Assembly: GCA_964019055.1 (NCBI GenBank)
Contig: OZ025220.1
Coordinates: forward strand, 8,485,647 to 8,549,646
DNA: 64,000 bases
Direction: 5' to 3'
Source: Anthopleura xanthogrammica
Lineage: Eukaryota > Cnidaria > Anthozoa > Actiniaria > Actiniidae
Under the pieces are notes generated by a model, which searched no databases, was not told the DNA's origin, and saw only the letters and a list, made by a program, of their open reading frames with translations. Positions 41,310 through 54,800 of the stretch are shown here, in pieces (positions within the stretch are counted from its first letter, which is position 1; each line of letters opens with the position of its first letter). Both the position numbers and the translations under genes were made by a program.

Positions 41310-41492
41310 CCTCTTCTCACACTGAACTCCAATTTACCTTGCTTGCAGAGGTCTTCAGTTTTAATCTGGCAGTTTTAGGTCTCTACAACCGGCCTGCCGC
41401 TTCAGATGCACGAAGCCTACCGGCTGCCACTCAGGCTTACAGAGCTGAAAGAGGGCCGGTATCGAAAAATGACCTCTGCTCGGCAGGGTACT

Positions 41493-41705
41493 CCAATAGC
41501 CAATGTGCATGAGCTCGAAATTCTCCTCTAAAAATTCATCTGATAATTTTTCCTTCGATATTTTCTATGGAAATAAAAGGATTTCAGCAGACGAAAATAA
41601 CAGAGTAATTTTTTTCTGATATTTTCTTTGATTTCCCGGTTAAATTTTTAAAGAACTCACTTTCCCAGAGTGCTTTGTGAGCTTTGATGCACATTGCCTA
41701 ATAGG
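41493..41705. mobile_element. MITE with CCAATAGCCAATGTGCAT termini, copy 1
   Basis: Left terminus CCAATAGCCAATGTGCAT, right terminus ATGCACATTGCCTAATAGG. The copy at 56812-57037 is in the opposite orientation. It directly abuts the SINE at 41706-41850. Confidence 0.7.
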
Positions 41706-41850
41706 CATTCAGAACTTTTTTACGGAAGAAGGAAAGCCAGAGAATTAACCCGGAGAAAAACCCTCGAAGCGAGTCCGGGAATCGAACCCACGGGTGGCAT
41801 TGGTGAGAAGCGAGAGCTTTACTTGCCGCTGCGCCATCCGTGCTTCCCAA
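41706..41850 (-). mobile_element. tRNA-derived SINE head and body
   Basis: On the minus strand the A box TGGCGCAGCGGC and the B box GGGTTCGATTCCC match RNA polymerase III promoter consensus well. The body (GGGTTTTTCTCCGGGTTAAT, TTCCTTCTTCCGTAAAAAAG) is the central domain shared by other SINEs in the window. Confidence 0.75.
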
Positions 41851-42339
41851 TATGTTGCTAAATCCGAACATTTCCGCGTGGCTGTTACAAAACATCTAGT
41901 ATTTCCGCAACGACGGCTGCGAGAAAAATAGATATCACTTTCCAAACGTCCGGTACCGTTGTAACATCAGCCGCCATATTACATAATGAACAGATGAACA
42001 TATTTGAAGTAGATTAACATAGCAGAAGTCTGGAGTGCAAGCAGTTGATAAGACGCACCCCTGTGAATAACAAACCAGCAGCCTGCAACTGAAGACAGAC
42101 AGACATCAAAATACAATGTGTAAATCGAAGTTTAGGTAAATCGCATTTCAAGTGCTTCCCAATGCGCTCTTCAATTTATTTTCAGTTCAGGCACACACGT
42201 AGTTAAAGGCGCTAATAGATCGTTAATGCTATTCGTGGGCGTTCGCTGAGGCATTCGGATATTGAGTCATAGTTTTCTGATCTTAACTGAACAACCTTCA
42301 ATTTTTTTCGATATCCTGAAACAATTTCTGGGCTAGTCA

Positions 42340-42575
42340 AAGTAAGGGGAAGGCTATAACTCACAGATGGAACCCTGAAACAATCCCTGGGCTGTTCAAA
42401 GTCAGGGCACGGCTAATTCACAGATGGAATCACGAAACAACCCTCTTGGCTTGTGTAAGTCAGAGCACGGCTAACTCATAGATCGAATTGGAATTTAGCG
42501 TGTTAGGTTTTGTGGAGGAAGGAAAATCGGAGAATCCGGAGCTGCGAGAAAAACCTTTGAATCAAGAGACTGGCT
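42340..42575 (-). mobile_element. SINE body with VNTR tail (5' truncated)
   Basis: On the minus strand: body (AAAGGTTTTTCTCGCAGCTC, CCAACAAAACCTAACACGC-like) then two to three units of the 57-58 bp repeat. Seen on the plus strand as AACTCACAGATGGAACCCTG, AAACAATCCCTGGGCTG and GTCAGGGCACGGCTAA. Confidence 0.65.
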
Positions 42576-42620
42576 AACAACTGAAACTACTTACATATGA
42601 CCGATGATCGACCACACAGA

Positions 42621-42927
42621 GTAGCATGGTTGGCCTACGCTGCTAACGCGTCGCCTTTCACCACTGTGGTTCCAAACGCTCGGGCATCTGGTTCGAGCCC
42701 TGCAGTCGCCATATGTGAATTGAGTTTGTTTGGTGTGTTGTTCTCTCCTGTGCTACGATTGTTTTCTCCAGGTACTCCGGTTTCCTCCCTCCATAAAAAA
42801 ATCAACATGTGAGTGAGCGCTGTGTGCATAAAATACTGAAGGTAGTGGTAGTGTGTGTGAGTGAAAAGTGTCCCCAATTAGTGCGAAACGCTAGAACGAC
42901 TAGACACTTAAATAAAGAGATTTATTT
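42621..42927 (+). mobile_element. tRNA-derived SINE, GTGTCCCCAATTAGT tail
   Basis: A-box-like TTGGCCTACGCTGC, B-box-like GGTTCGAGCCC, central body (GTTCTCTCCTGTGCTACGAT, TTTTCTCCAGGTACTCCGG, TTTCCTCCCTCC). The 3' tail is CAACATGTGAGTGAGCGCTG through AAAAGTGTCCCCAATTAGT, ending near AATAAAGAGATTTATT. Its head faces the SINE at 42340-42575. Confidence 0.8.
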
Positions 42928-42929
42928 TC

Positions 42930-45320
42930 GGAGTCCAAAAACTAAATCTGTTGGGCGGTACTGCCCATGCAAAATTAGCACTAAATAGTACTAAATAGCA
43001 ATCATATTTTATACCATTTATTGCAAAATAAACGTTCTGCTTCACGGATGAATTGCTGCATTTTACGTGGGGGAAAAACAACATTAAAACTATATTGCTG
43101 CATTGGGAAGCGTTTGTTCCTGGTACTCAGTTACTCCGACCAGAAATAGGGATCTCTGAAATAATGGCTAGTACTAGTAGACATCTTGAAGGTAATTTTT
43201 AGATCCACCCTAATAATCATCTCAATAACATCTTCCCACTTGACCTCAACACAGAGATCTACAGCGTATTGTATTAAACGGATATGATATCATCAGGGCA
43301 GGGCCTTCTTGGCCACTCTCGTGCATCAGTGCTCGAGGCTATTGTTGTTTCCATCAACTCTCTCTCTCACGGATTAATCTTAAGACAACCGAATCCAAAA
43401 ATCGTTATCATGGTAGGTTGTCAGTACATGCCTGGAGCTATAGCCGACCAGCTTACACTGTAAAAACCATCGTGAATGAGAGCAGGAATATGGGGAAAAT
43501 GGCACACTTGCTTGCTTCAAACTGTGCCGATATCTTTACTTTCGTTTTAGCATCATTATCGAGTAAATTATCAAAGATAAGCGAGTAAACATCTCGCTTT
43601 TTCTTTGTTTCGTTGGTAAAATATAAACAAAACGAGCTCTTTTTTTCGGTTTTATACAAGTTTTTAATGGAGAATTATCTAAATGACACGTTTGACGGTA
43701 ATGCTCACGGGTGGTCATGATTGCAGTTTTTCGGGAAGACAGTTCCTCAATATCTTCGTCTCTTTTCGGCATTTCTTTGACAAGGGAATTAAAAAGGTGA
43801 AAACCTGGAAGCTAGGACATTTTCCTTGCAGTAATTTAATACTTATAAAATTGCAATCTTTACCGTTTCCCGGGACCGTTTCCTGGTGGTTTGGCAAAAA
43901 GGAAATGAAGCTTAGAATGCCGAGTGCGTACTGGCTGAAATTGGGAAGCCATAGTTCTCGCAACCCGCAAGCGCTTCAATGTCACTGATCACTCCTCATA
44001 CAATAACATGCAGTTTTGCTTTCAAATAATTTGCCTTTAATTCCAATCATTTCCTCACTTAGCGTTTATCTTTAATACTGTTTACACAAGGGTATGAGGA
44101 TTTTCGGGTATTAACACAACTCTGCCATTTTTTTCTGTTTTCTAACATCAGCCAAGGAAAAGTGGTCATCATATGATGACATCTTCGGGAAACATCCTAC
44201 AACTTTTCTATTAAAACCGTGCCTTTTAGATTTTCAAATGCGATTTATTTTAAACATTATTGTTTAAGCCATCTCTTGGTGTCATTTACAAGCTTTCAGG
44301 TTAATCAAATGAGACTTTAAAAGAGATTTTAAGTCTGACATTTTGCAATCCAATAATCCCCGGCAACTTCGGGAAGCCGAAAGACAGTCTGACCATTATG
44401 TCCGCCGAAAGATTAATTTAAAATTCAAAATCCAAAGATAAAATCTAAATAAACTAGAAAAATGACATCAAAAGTGTTATGTCGCAATGACGTTTAGCTT
44501 TGGATAAATCTATTTTAAGAAGAAGGGTAAAAAACACGGTTTTTTGTGACGGTTCGGAGCAGTTATGCATGTACTTTGTGCCCGAGGTGATGGCGGTGTA
44601 CCACACATGCACTCCTCCAAAGAAACGCCGCGCCGAATCTAGATGAAAAAGTGATTTATAAATGCCTTAACTGTATAGTAATCAGCACTCATTAAAATAA
44701 CTTTTCTTTACGTAATATATAAAAAAAGAAAAAGAAATATTAATGAGTCTCATTCCTCAAAAACGTGACAACTCAACATTTTCGATTCCCGGAAGCACTT
44801 TCCAATCTGTCAGAGTTTTTTTCTGATTTAATGTACTTCCCAATTATCAGTTTACCTCAGTCTATGATAAACTATTTCCCTTGATCGTAAATTGTCATAT
44901 TCAAGTTCCGTAAAATATAAAACGCACGTTTTTTGCTTTTGAATTTTAAAATTTCGAGGGATTTTTTTATCGAGGCGAACGTCACAAACTCTGAGGAGGT
45001 CTTTTTTGACCTCGCCTTTCCACTCTTCTGCACTTGAATGAAATTACTCTCTTGGCGTAAAATAAGTATTTTCCTATACTTCTGTTATCTTTATTTTTTT
45101 TAAATGTGAAAGTTACTTGGTTGGGCTCTATCTTTATCCATTAAATATTAAAACCCCTCGCTTAATTTAGAACGTATTTTTTATCCTTTTAAATTTGAAA
45201 AAGTAGTCTCTTGTGATCCGATAAAATTGGACTTAATCCTAGAAGGATTACTAGGATTGTATGTTTGACGAGTAATTACCAGAGAACGCTATCATTTACA
45301 TATTTGAGGTTTATTCTTGG
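42930..45320. other. Upstream flank of the receptor gene, no gene seen
   Basis: About 2.4 kb without a supported exon. The frames at 43453-43988 on both strands lack ATG or splice context. Regulatory DNA for the receptor gene could lie here, but no specific site can be named. Confidence 0.5.
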
Positions 45321-45323
45321 CTT

Positions 45324-45332
45324 TATATAAAA
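45324..45332 (+). promoter_or_regulatory. Weak candidate TATA box for the receptor gene
   Basis: TATATAAAA lies 480 bases before the initiator ATG at 45807. It would imply a leader of about 450 bases. AT-rich DNA makes chance matches common, so this is a suggestion only. Confidence 0.2.
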
Positions 45333-45806
45333 AAGTACTGCAGACGTTCCCCAGGGGAAAGTTTTTTTCTGAAAAGCTCAAGTCGTTAACTGGTGAGTCT
45401 TTTTTACGTAGAACAATCAGACAAAAAGCCATAAATATTGCTTCTGTGTGTACTCAAAACGTGTTTGAACTTATAAAACGATTTCTAATGAAGCTAGGAG
45501 GAGTTTTTGGCGTGAAAATATAAGTACGAAAAGTAAATATTTGAGAAGAACGAGAAGAAAATGAGAAAATTGGTCAAGAAAAGCCATTTCAAGGCCCCGT
45601 GGGTGGACAATATCTCGCTGTGATTGGCTGAACATCGTTGATTGACATGTGACGTCGAGTCCATAACATACATCCTTGCAGCTTTCAGGCATTTGATTTA
45701 TGAAGCGCGTTGGACAGCTTCAAAGTATGGAAGAGATTTAGAGGACGTTTTCACTCATTTTAACCGTAATTTAACCCTCAACTCTTGGCAAGTAAAGAGA
45801 GAAAGG

Positions 45807-48800
45807 ATGTCGTATACTTTTAGCAAGCTGGTGGTGTGTATGATTTTCGGAGGGACGCTTTTATTGGTCTCAAAAGGTAAGTCATTTTCTCTTCTTGAAA
45901 ATCTGCCAAAGTTAACCTCAGCTAGAACGGTATCAAATGATCGCGTAGTCCTCCAAAGGATTTCAAGCTTTTCTTCAAATTTCTTTGTTAATTTGAAGGA
46001 GTTTCCAACGTATGTTTAATAGCATAATTTGTGCTTTGAGTTGGTTAATAGTCGGAATCAATAACAAGGTGAAACGAGGGTGTTTTGGTTAAAACTTTGA
46101 GGAAGATTTTGCGCATTTTGAAAGCCTTTAAAGTCAACTTCTACAATAAAGAATGCGGCTTTATTTTAACCGCATTATAATTATAAAGGATTGCAGACTT
46201 TCAGGACTGATTTAGATAAAGGAAGACACTTTCTTAATGGTTTAATTCATCAGGAAAAGGTGCCAAAGTTGCTGTACGATTCCTTTCTTTGACTGCTTGT
46301 GGTTTGATTCAATTCATTAAAGAGATTGTTTCACCGTCCGAAATTATTTTACTACTTATTTTGAAATATCCAATATCCTTGTTTTTCGTTGGGATGAAGT
46401 GGTATCCCTTTATTCCTGGTTTGTATTATTTATTTACTTTCTTCTGATGCAATCGGAAGGTGTTTGAATGTGGGCCCTTTTGATGTTCATTGACTACACT
46501 CAGTGTTTACACTATTCGATGCCAGCGACTCGTGACTCGAACACAATCAGAAAACTAATCCTGAAATGCTTCAACTTTATCTGTTTCTCGATTACGACCT
46601 AATCTTTACGGTAGCGGCTTTACCCCGGGCCAATAAGTCGAATATTAATAGTAAAGATGCTATATTAATTCATATTGAAGATCTCCACGTTTTCGCGATT
46701 GTTTTTTCGCACGTTCGGGACTCGTGAAACCTACAAACTCCCAATCAAACCTAATATCGTAAGCTTTAATCAGGGATAGATTTCACTTGGTTTAAGTGTG
46801 AAAATGGTGTCAATTTTGAGCTTTTTTGAGCCCAAAATTCAGCTGAATTCTTACCCTCAGTAATAACACCCCCACTGTACATGTGTTGAGAAAATCAATA
46901 ACAATTTATTGTAGGAAATTATTCTCGTAACTTCAGGTAGTAAGGCCACGATTAAGGCCATTAATCAGTACTGGATTCATTTCCAAAATTCCTATCAGTG
47001 TAACCCAGTTTTATATTTCACGGGCTTGAGGCTCACATAATACCCAGTATATAACACTACTAATAACCTCATAACCACGTCATTATACCATAAAAAAAAT
47101 CTCCAGCGCTATATAACCAGAATTCACTAACTATAAGCTTATTTATAACAGTATTTTTGTTAAAATTTATAATGTCTATTCCTTTTGTTGTTCAAGTTAC
47201 TAGTAGTTTATAAACTGCAGTTATATGTCCTCGGCCGAATTTTCAGCCTAAGGCAATTTCCATATCAAGTTCTCACTATCTTCCTACATTAACTCGATAG
47301 CATTATTTTTTATCTTTGGCATCGTTATTTTTTGTGATTAATTATTCTCTAAGTACTGTGTTTTTTTATGAAAAAGCTTTTGCCTTGAGCTACTCTGACC
47401 TTATTGCTAAAATTTCATCCCCGTCGTCTTAACAACGTCTCATATTTTATTTATTTTCTAAGCATTTGAGACTAAATACACTGAAATATGACTCGTGTTT
47501 TACACTTTTTTTTCATACCTCCGTTGAAACTGTTGAAAGATTAAAAAAAAAATTAGAAAAAATCATTTGTATATTCCTTTATTAGTTATGGACACCAATT
47601 ACAAAAGAAACCTTTATTATTTCTTATAGATGTTCCCTTTGCTAATAATTTTATTAGATGATGTAATTTCATTATTTATTTGAGAAAATTTAATTATTTT
47701 TTTCATTGATTGTACAAATTTGAACAACATATGATTCATATCTTTGAATTCAATCATGCCAATTCCTTGCTCTGCTGGTACTAAAATTTTTGTTCAAAAA
47801 GAATAACACGTTTCCTTCCTGTTTCTACAGATTAGTCGATTATTAAATTCTGAAGTGGTGTGTTCGTAATTCATGCAGTTGTTCAAGCGTGAGTCTGTTT
47901 ACATCTTTCTTCTTCAGAAGCTGTGAAGCATAGCTAGAGTTCAATACTTCATAAGAAATCGTTTGTGAAAACAATACTACAACTCTTTCATTTGCATTCT
48001 CCAGTTTTCCTACCTCTGTAAAAATCAGCTTCTACATGTACATTACGATTTCATAGTGGAACGAGGGCCATAAGTTTGTTATCCATTCGCTATTAGGTGC
48101 TACCCTCGTAAAACAAGAATATATATAAATTTAAGCATTAAATTACCAAACATACATAGCTCAATTTTTTTACAAAAATCAATTAAATTTAGTCATAATC
48201 TCATGACCGTAAGCTGCACGCAAAAACATGCATAATACCCAAGTCCTTGACTTATAAATTCAAACACTACATCTGTGTTCACATACCATAATTCATGTAT
48301 TTTTTTCATTGGAAAGGCTACGTTTATATGCATAATTACCCGAACGAGAACTTCTGGGTACTGCTAAGATTCATTTGCTACTTGTGACAGAGCTAGGAGT
48401 ATACAGCATTCAGAGTTGATATTATAGCAAAAGGTTTAACGTATGTCGAACACAAAAGTTACCTCAAATATATTTGCTTGTGAAGTCTATATCGGGCATC
48501 AAAGATTGTGCATAATAGCAACTAGTAGAATGATCTCCTGTTTTTGTGTTCTCTGATTTGATTCCTGGACTCGATGTCACATGTTATTAGAGTTTGTTAA
48601 TATTGGGTCTCCCTTGACTTGAGGGTTTTTCTCTGGTATTTCTCACTTTCCAATCACAACATATGAAATTTCCATATGTTCTGTGAGTTATAGCTATGCC
48701 TTGACTTAGATCAGCCTTGCTTTTTCATGGTTTGATAACTTACATATATCATATAGGTCAAGATAGGTCATTTACAGAAACGTTTTGTGGGGATATTGTA

Positions 48801-51800
48801 AGTTTGATATTTATAAGATTTGTTCCATATTTCAGCAAGCCTGTACATTGATACCATATGTACAGCTCTTATATAAGCGCTCAATTATAAAAAAGTGTAT
48901 TAGTCCATATAATAAATTGATATACTGTAGGATATTTCCAGAGCAGATTCAAATAATTACTGGTCAACCAAGAATGTCTGGTCTGTGGATTCTAGATAAT
49001 TAACCAGATGCGAAAATCGATAATAGTCAAATTACGAACATTCCTGGCCACAATTGTAGCTAAAATGTGATAATAATATCATTAAATTTTTGCCTATGTT
49101 TTCTTTCAATTTTTCTTTCTTTCATACCTTTAATTCATTTATTATTTAGAACATTTTGCTTAACCATTTTTAAAACCAAACTTAACCAAATTATAGAAAC
49201 AAAATAAGATAAAACATGTGCGAGACCCGTAGACAATAGGCTAAGTGAGTTAGCAGCTAACAGACTTAGTGGTCCCAATGAGGCTGTTCCCTAGAGGAAA
49301 ACAAAAAATATAGTATGACAGCAATTATAATGGTAAATATTAAATTATGATCTATTAAGCTGATAACTTACTTAATGTTTTAACCCAAATTTTCTTTCAA
49401 CTTATTTTTTCTTACATAACTATATTTTTATCTACATTAATCGGATCTTGCATATATGACATACTATGCTTTATATTTTGTTGTTATGGCTAATCTTAGA
49501 ACCTATTTCATATTCAAAAATTATATTGCTTTTTATTGGTGTACCACGTTTATCTCATCTTACGGTATATCTGATAGTGCTATATTTCTTTATCTCTGTT
49601 CCTATCTCTTTTATGTAATATATCTCGCATAAATCTCTGAGACCACACACTATTGTCTTAAACTTTGTTTCAAATTTATACCTTTAAACCAAAAAATTGA
49701 TCAAACTGATGTAGAATTTATGGTTTTAATTTCACAGACAATAGTTTTGAGTGGGAGGAATAACCTGGGGGGTCCAGGGAAATGCCTGCCCTGCACCCCC
49801 CTGAAAATTTTGAAATTCAGGCTCGCGGAAAGATAATTTTGAATGGCAATTGTAACATATTTATTGCATTAAACTTGTGTCAAAGCATTAGGCAGCTTCT
49901 AACAAAATAATTTTTGACAAAAAATTGCCCTTATTCCCACGTTATCTGAATTTTTTTTTTTTCTTATTTACAAAAAATACATTCTTTTGCAATCTGTACA
50001 TTGATTCTAAGTAGGATATTTTCAATAATATAATTAGTCATCAAAATTTTACTTAACAAGGTTATATTTTCTAATTATTAAAATTGATACTTTTGCTAAA
50101 ATTGTACATTCATTAATAATGATATCTCAAGCTCTTTTATGCAATTTATCATGTTGTCACCACATTTCCTCAGGGCATTGGGTATTTTTCTTCTTTGTTT
50201 ATTCATGGTTATAAAGAAATTTCAAAATAAGCTTTGGACATAGACAGCCTTGGGGAGCCTTTTCAGCAAAATAAAAGATAATTTGTAATTTTTTCATATT
50301 TTTTGTTCTTGTTATCTGAATTTGACGTAATTGAAACTTTCATCAGTGAGATTTAATTGTTTCTGAATCTGGTTGATATATTAGACCATTTTCCAATAAT
50401 TTTATTCGTACAATACCACTGTGTTCCTTGATTACAGACAGACTCATTTACTCAGGGTTAGCCTCGTTTTATCGCCAGAATATTCACAAATACAAAGGGT
50501 AAAGTAAAGAATGCACAACTTCAACAATACAAACACTTTGAAATTCATGATCCATAGACCTTTACTTGAACACAAATATTGTACACAAAGTTGAGGCTCA
50601 CCCCGAGCAACAGAGAACTTGAAACTGGAGTATTTGCCAGGAACCTACTCCTTCTGATTTTGTGTTGTTGTATCCTTGTTATTATATGCAGTGCAATTTT
50701 GTGACTCACCCATTCGTTAAAAGCCAGAATTTGTGTATCGAAGTATAATTCCACCAATTTTTCTTGCAAGATAAAGTTCGAAGTCAAAACTACAAGCTAG
50801 GACATAATTTTCACTTTCAAATATTTTCTAAAGAACAATGAGATTTATATTGTTAGCACAAAACCATTAGCACACCCTAAACCCTAAAACAAAGTCAGGG
50901 CTGATCTAAGTCTGGCACAGCTAATTATAACTCACCGATGGAATCCTGAAACAACTCTGGGCTGATCTAAGTCACGGCATGAGTAACTCACAGATCCAAC
51001 TCTGCAGAAACAACCTCTAGGCTGATCAAATTAGTCGGTATATGGCTAATTATAACTCACAATTGGAACCCTGAAACACCCTCTGGGCTGAACAAAGTCA
51101 AGGCATGAGCAATTCACAGATCCAACTCTGCAGAAACAACCTTTAGGCTAATCAAATTAGTTGAGCATGGCTATTAAACTCTCTCAAATGAAATCCTGAA
51201 AAACTCTGGGCTGATCAAAGTCGTACAATACCACTGTGTTCCTTGATTACAAACAGACTCATTTACTCAGGGTTAGCCTCGTTTTATTGCCAGAATATTC
51301 ACAAATACAAAGGGTAAAGTAAAGAATGCACAACTTCAACAATACAAACACTTTGAAATTCATGATCCATAGACCTTTACTTGAACACAAATATTGTACA
51401 CAAAGTTGAGGCTCACCCCGAGCAACAGAGAACTTGAAACTGGAGTATTTGCCAGGAACTTACTCCTTCTGATTTTGTGTTGTTGTGTCCTTGTTATTAT
51501 ATGCAGTGCAATTTTGTGACTCACCCATTCGTTAAAAGCCAGAATTTGTGTATCGAAGTATAATTCCACCAATTTTTCTTGCAAGATAAAGTTCGATGGA
51601 TTAATACATGTATGATATTGATCAAAATATTTGTTTGTCCAAATTAAAGAGAAGCCAAAAAACTTCTATGTGGTTTGCACACATTATATATAACTTATTA
51701 TTCAATTTCTTTAAAGTTCAGGAATTGGCACATGATAGCTGTGATAAAAATATGATTATTTGTTCATCAAAAACAGGGCCAAAAAATATTTTTGTGTGGT

Positions 51801-54800
51801 TCCAGGGCATCTATGAATTTATGACTTATTTCTAACTTTTCTTATAAGTTCAGGATATGATATGTGATATATATTCAGTTGATAAAACATATTTGTTTCT
51901 CATGAACCGAGCCAAAACACTTTGTGTAGTTTATAGACCATTTTTCTCTAAACTCAAATATTTTTTTTGTAGATTCCAGCTTCAGTTGCCCCATTTTTTA
52001 ACTTCATTATAATTAGCTAAATAAATTTTGTTAATTCTGAAGTCAAAACTACAAGCTAGGACATAATTTTCACTTTCAAATATTTTCTAAAGAACAATGA
52101 GATTTATATTGTTAGCACAAAACCATTAGCACACCCTGAACCCTGAAACAAAGTCAGGGCTGATCTAAGTCTGGCACATCTAATTATAACTCACCGATGG
52201 AATCCTGAAACAACTCTGGGCTGATCTAAGTCACGGCATGAGTAACTCGCAGATCCAACTCTGCAGAAACAACCTCTAGGCTGATCAAATTAGTCAGTAT
52301 ATGGCTAATTATAACTCACAATTGGAACCCTGAAACACCCTCTGGGCTGAACAAAGTCAAGGCATGAGCAATTCACAGATCCAACTCTGCAGAAACAACC
52401 TTTAGGCTAATCAAATTAGTTGAGCATGGCTATTAAACTCTCTCAAATGAAATCCTGAAAAACTCTGGGCTGATCAAAGTCAGGGCATGGCTCACTCAAC
52501 TCACAGATTGAATTAGATTTTTTTATTTGGTTAGGTCGAGCTAGGTCTTTGAAATTTTTATTCAGTCTTATGCATTGGGTATTATATTAATTGTTCTAAG
52601 AGAATAAAAACCTTTCAAAACTTAATTCATTGCTTATCTGTGTAGTTTGTAGACTAAAAAATGATATGAAAAAATAATGTTTTTCATTGCAAACAGGAAC
52701 CACAATACCCAATCAGATGATCGAGATTTCATGTTCTTTCTTAATAGAATATAATTTATATTATGTGATAAAACACAGTGGAGTTAATTAACCTGAAAAG
52801 TGATAGCAACTCTCCATAATAGACCTTGTTCGAACTCATAAAACACAGCTGTATTTACTACAGATTCATTTACATAGGGTTAGCCTCGATTTTGTGTAGA
52901 ATTTTCATGTGTTCCAGTGAAGGTCCTTGGAAATTCAAAGTGTTAATTTGTATTGTTGAAGTTGTGCATTCTTTACTTTACCATTGGTATGGACCTTTAT
53001 CACAAGGCAGCCATGTTTATTCCCTTGAGAGCAAAAACCTTTGTTTGGAACATTATGAAGCGCCTCAAAGCAAGGGCAACTCTGGGGACCCAAGGGAATC
53101 GAAACCCATTGTTTCAACCAATATGGCCTATGTGTGACAAAAGCCCATAAATCACAAAGTCACATTTTTACATCTGAGTTGAGTTGGTTCTCTCCTGAGG
53201 GTTTTTCTCCGGGTTCTCTGATTTTCCTCCCTCTGCAAAAATCAACTTCTAAATTCCAATTTGATCTTTGGGCTTTCACCTATACTAGTTTGGAGCCTAG
53301 CTCTGTTGTGATTGTCCCATGCTGTGATACAAAAGCCAAAGGTTGATATATTTTTTTATAGATTTTTCCTTTATTTTGTCTTTTCTGAATTCTGTAATTA
53401 TGACATTTTCAAAACATGCAAGAATAAATTATTGTATTGTACAAGATCGTGTTTGATTTTTCAGAACTTCCTTCAGTTCTTCAACACAAGTTTTCTTATG
53501 CCTTCCTTCATGGAATATAATTATAATTTGAATGCCACTGGCAGGAAAATTGACAGCACCACAGACTCTTTTCCCATTAAATATAGAAAAGTTTTTATTG
53601 AACATTTCAAAAGTTGTCAGTTTGGTCTAAAATACCTGAATTCCACGTCAAATGGGCAACAGAATCTGTCAGTTTTTTGTAATTATGAGAGAGTGAAGTG
53701 TCAATATCACCTGTTTTAAAGCAAATAAGAAGCACATTTTTCTCTCACATGACAACCAACGTTAAATCTGGTATATTATTAGCTTCTTGAGAGAGTTTGT
53801 GTATTCAAAACTTTTATTATTTTTGCATAGCAACATGAGCTGTACAAGTTTTTGTCTGTAACCTTCTAAACTTTCAATTTTATCGATGCCTTGAAGAAAA
53901 ACCTCTGGGCTGATCTAAGTCAGGGCATGGCTAACTCACAGATCAAACCCTGAAACAACCTCTGGGCTGATCTAAGCCAGGGCATGGCTAACTCACAGAC
54001 CTAACCCTGAAACAACCTCATGGCTGATCAAAGCCAGGGCATGGCTAACTCACAGATCTATTGACTTGGGATTTGGCTTGTTAGGTTTTCTGAAGGCAAG
54101 AAAACTAAAAAACCTGGAGAAAAGTTCTTGAATCAAGTGAGAGAGACCTAACTCTAAGTCCCTCACACAAAAACTCTACTCGCACATGATGCTGAGTCCA
54201 GGAATCAAACCTGAGACTCATGAGGTGAGAGGCAAGTGTACTCCTGCACTACTGACAGCGCTACTGAGACATCATCATTGTTATTTGATAATTTTCTTGT
54301 TAATGAATTTTGTTGGAGACAGACTTTTTGTAAAAGAGGTGGTAGGTAAATATTTAAACTTGGAAGAGGAATAAAGTGACTGGTGATGACAGACAACCTT
54401 ATTTTCTTTGATATTTTTGGCTGTCAGCATTCAAAGAGCACTTAGTTTTTAATGAAAGATAAACAAAGAGATACATTCATTGTGTCATGGATATTTATAT
54501 GAGCAAAAAAATGAATGAAATTTAGAAATAAATAAATGAATGAAAAAAAAAGCATACATAATTTCATGATACAAGACATTTTAATAGCTAAAAAACATCT
54601 TTATAGAAACTTAAGAAATAGGAATAAAGAGCAAATCATAATTAATTTAAGTTGAATGAAAGAAAATAAAGTATTTTTTATAGAAACTTAAAAGTTTCAC
54701 ATTTTCTTATTTCGTTTCTAATTAGTTTCTATTAAAAAACTTTTTTTTGCTTTTTTATTTTTTTCATTTAAATTATTTCATAATTTATTCCTATTCCTAA

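Noticed and set aside
43453..43988. Short overlapping frames on both strands upstream of the receptor gene
   Set aside because: No homology, no splice context and no consistent start codon.
50545..51584. Two near-identical minus-strand frames (80 and 74 codons)
   Set aside because: Copies of duplicated non-coding block A; no splice sites or recognisable domain.
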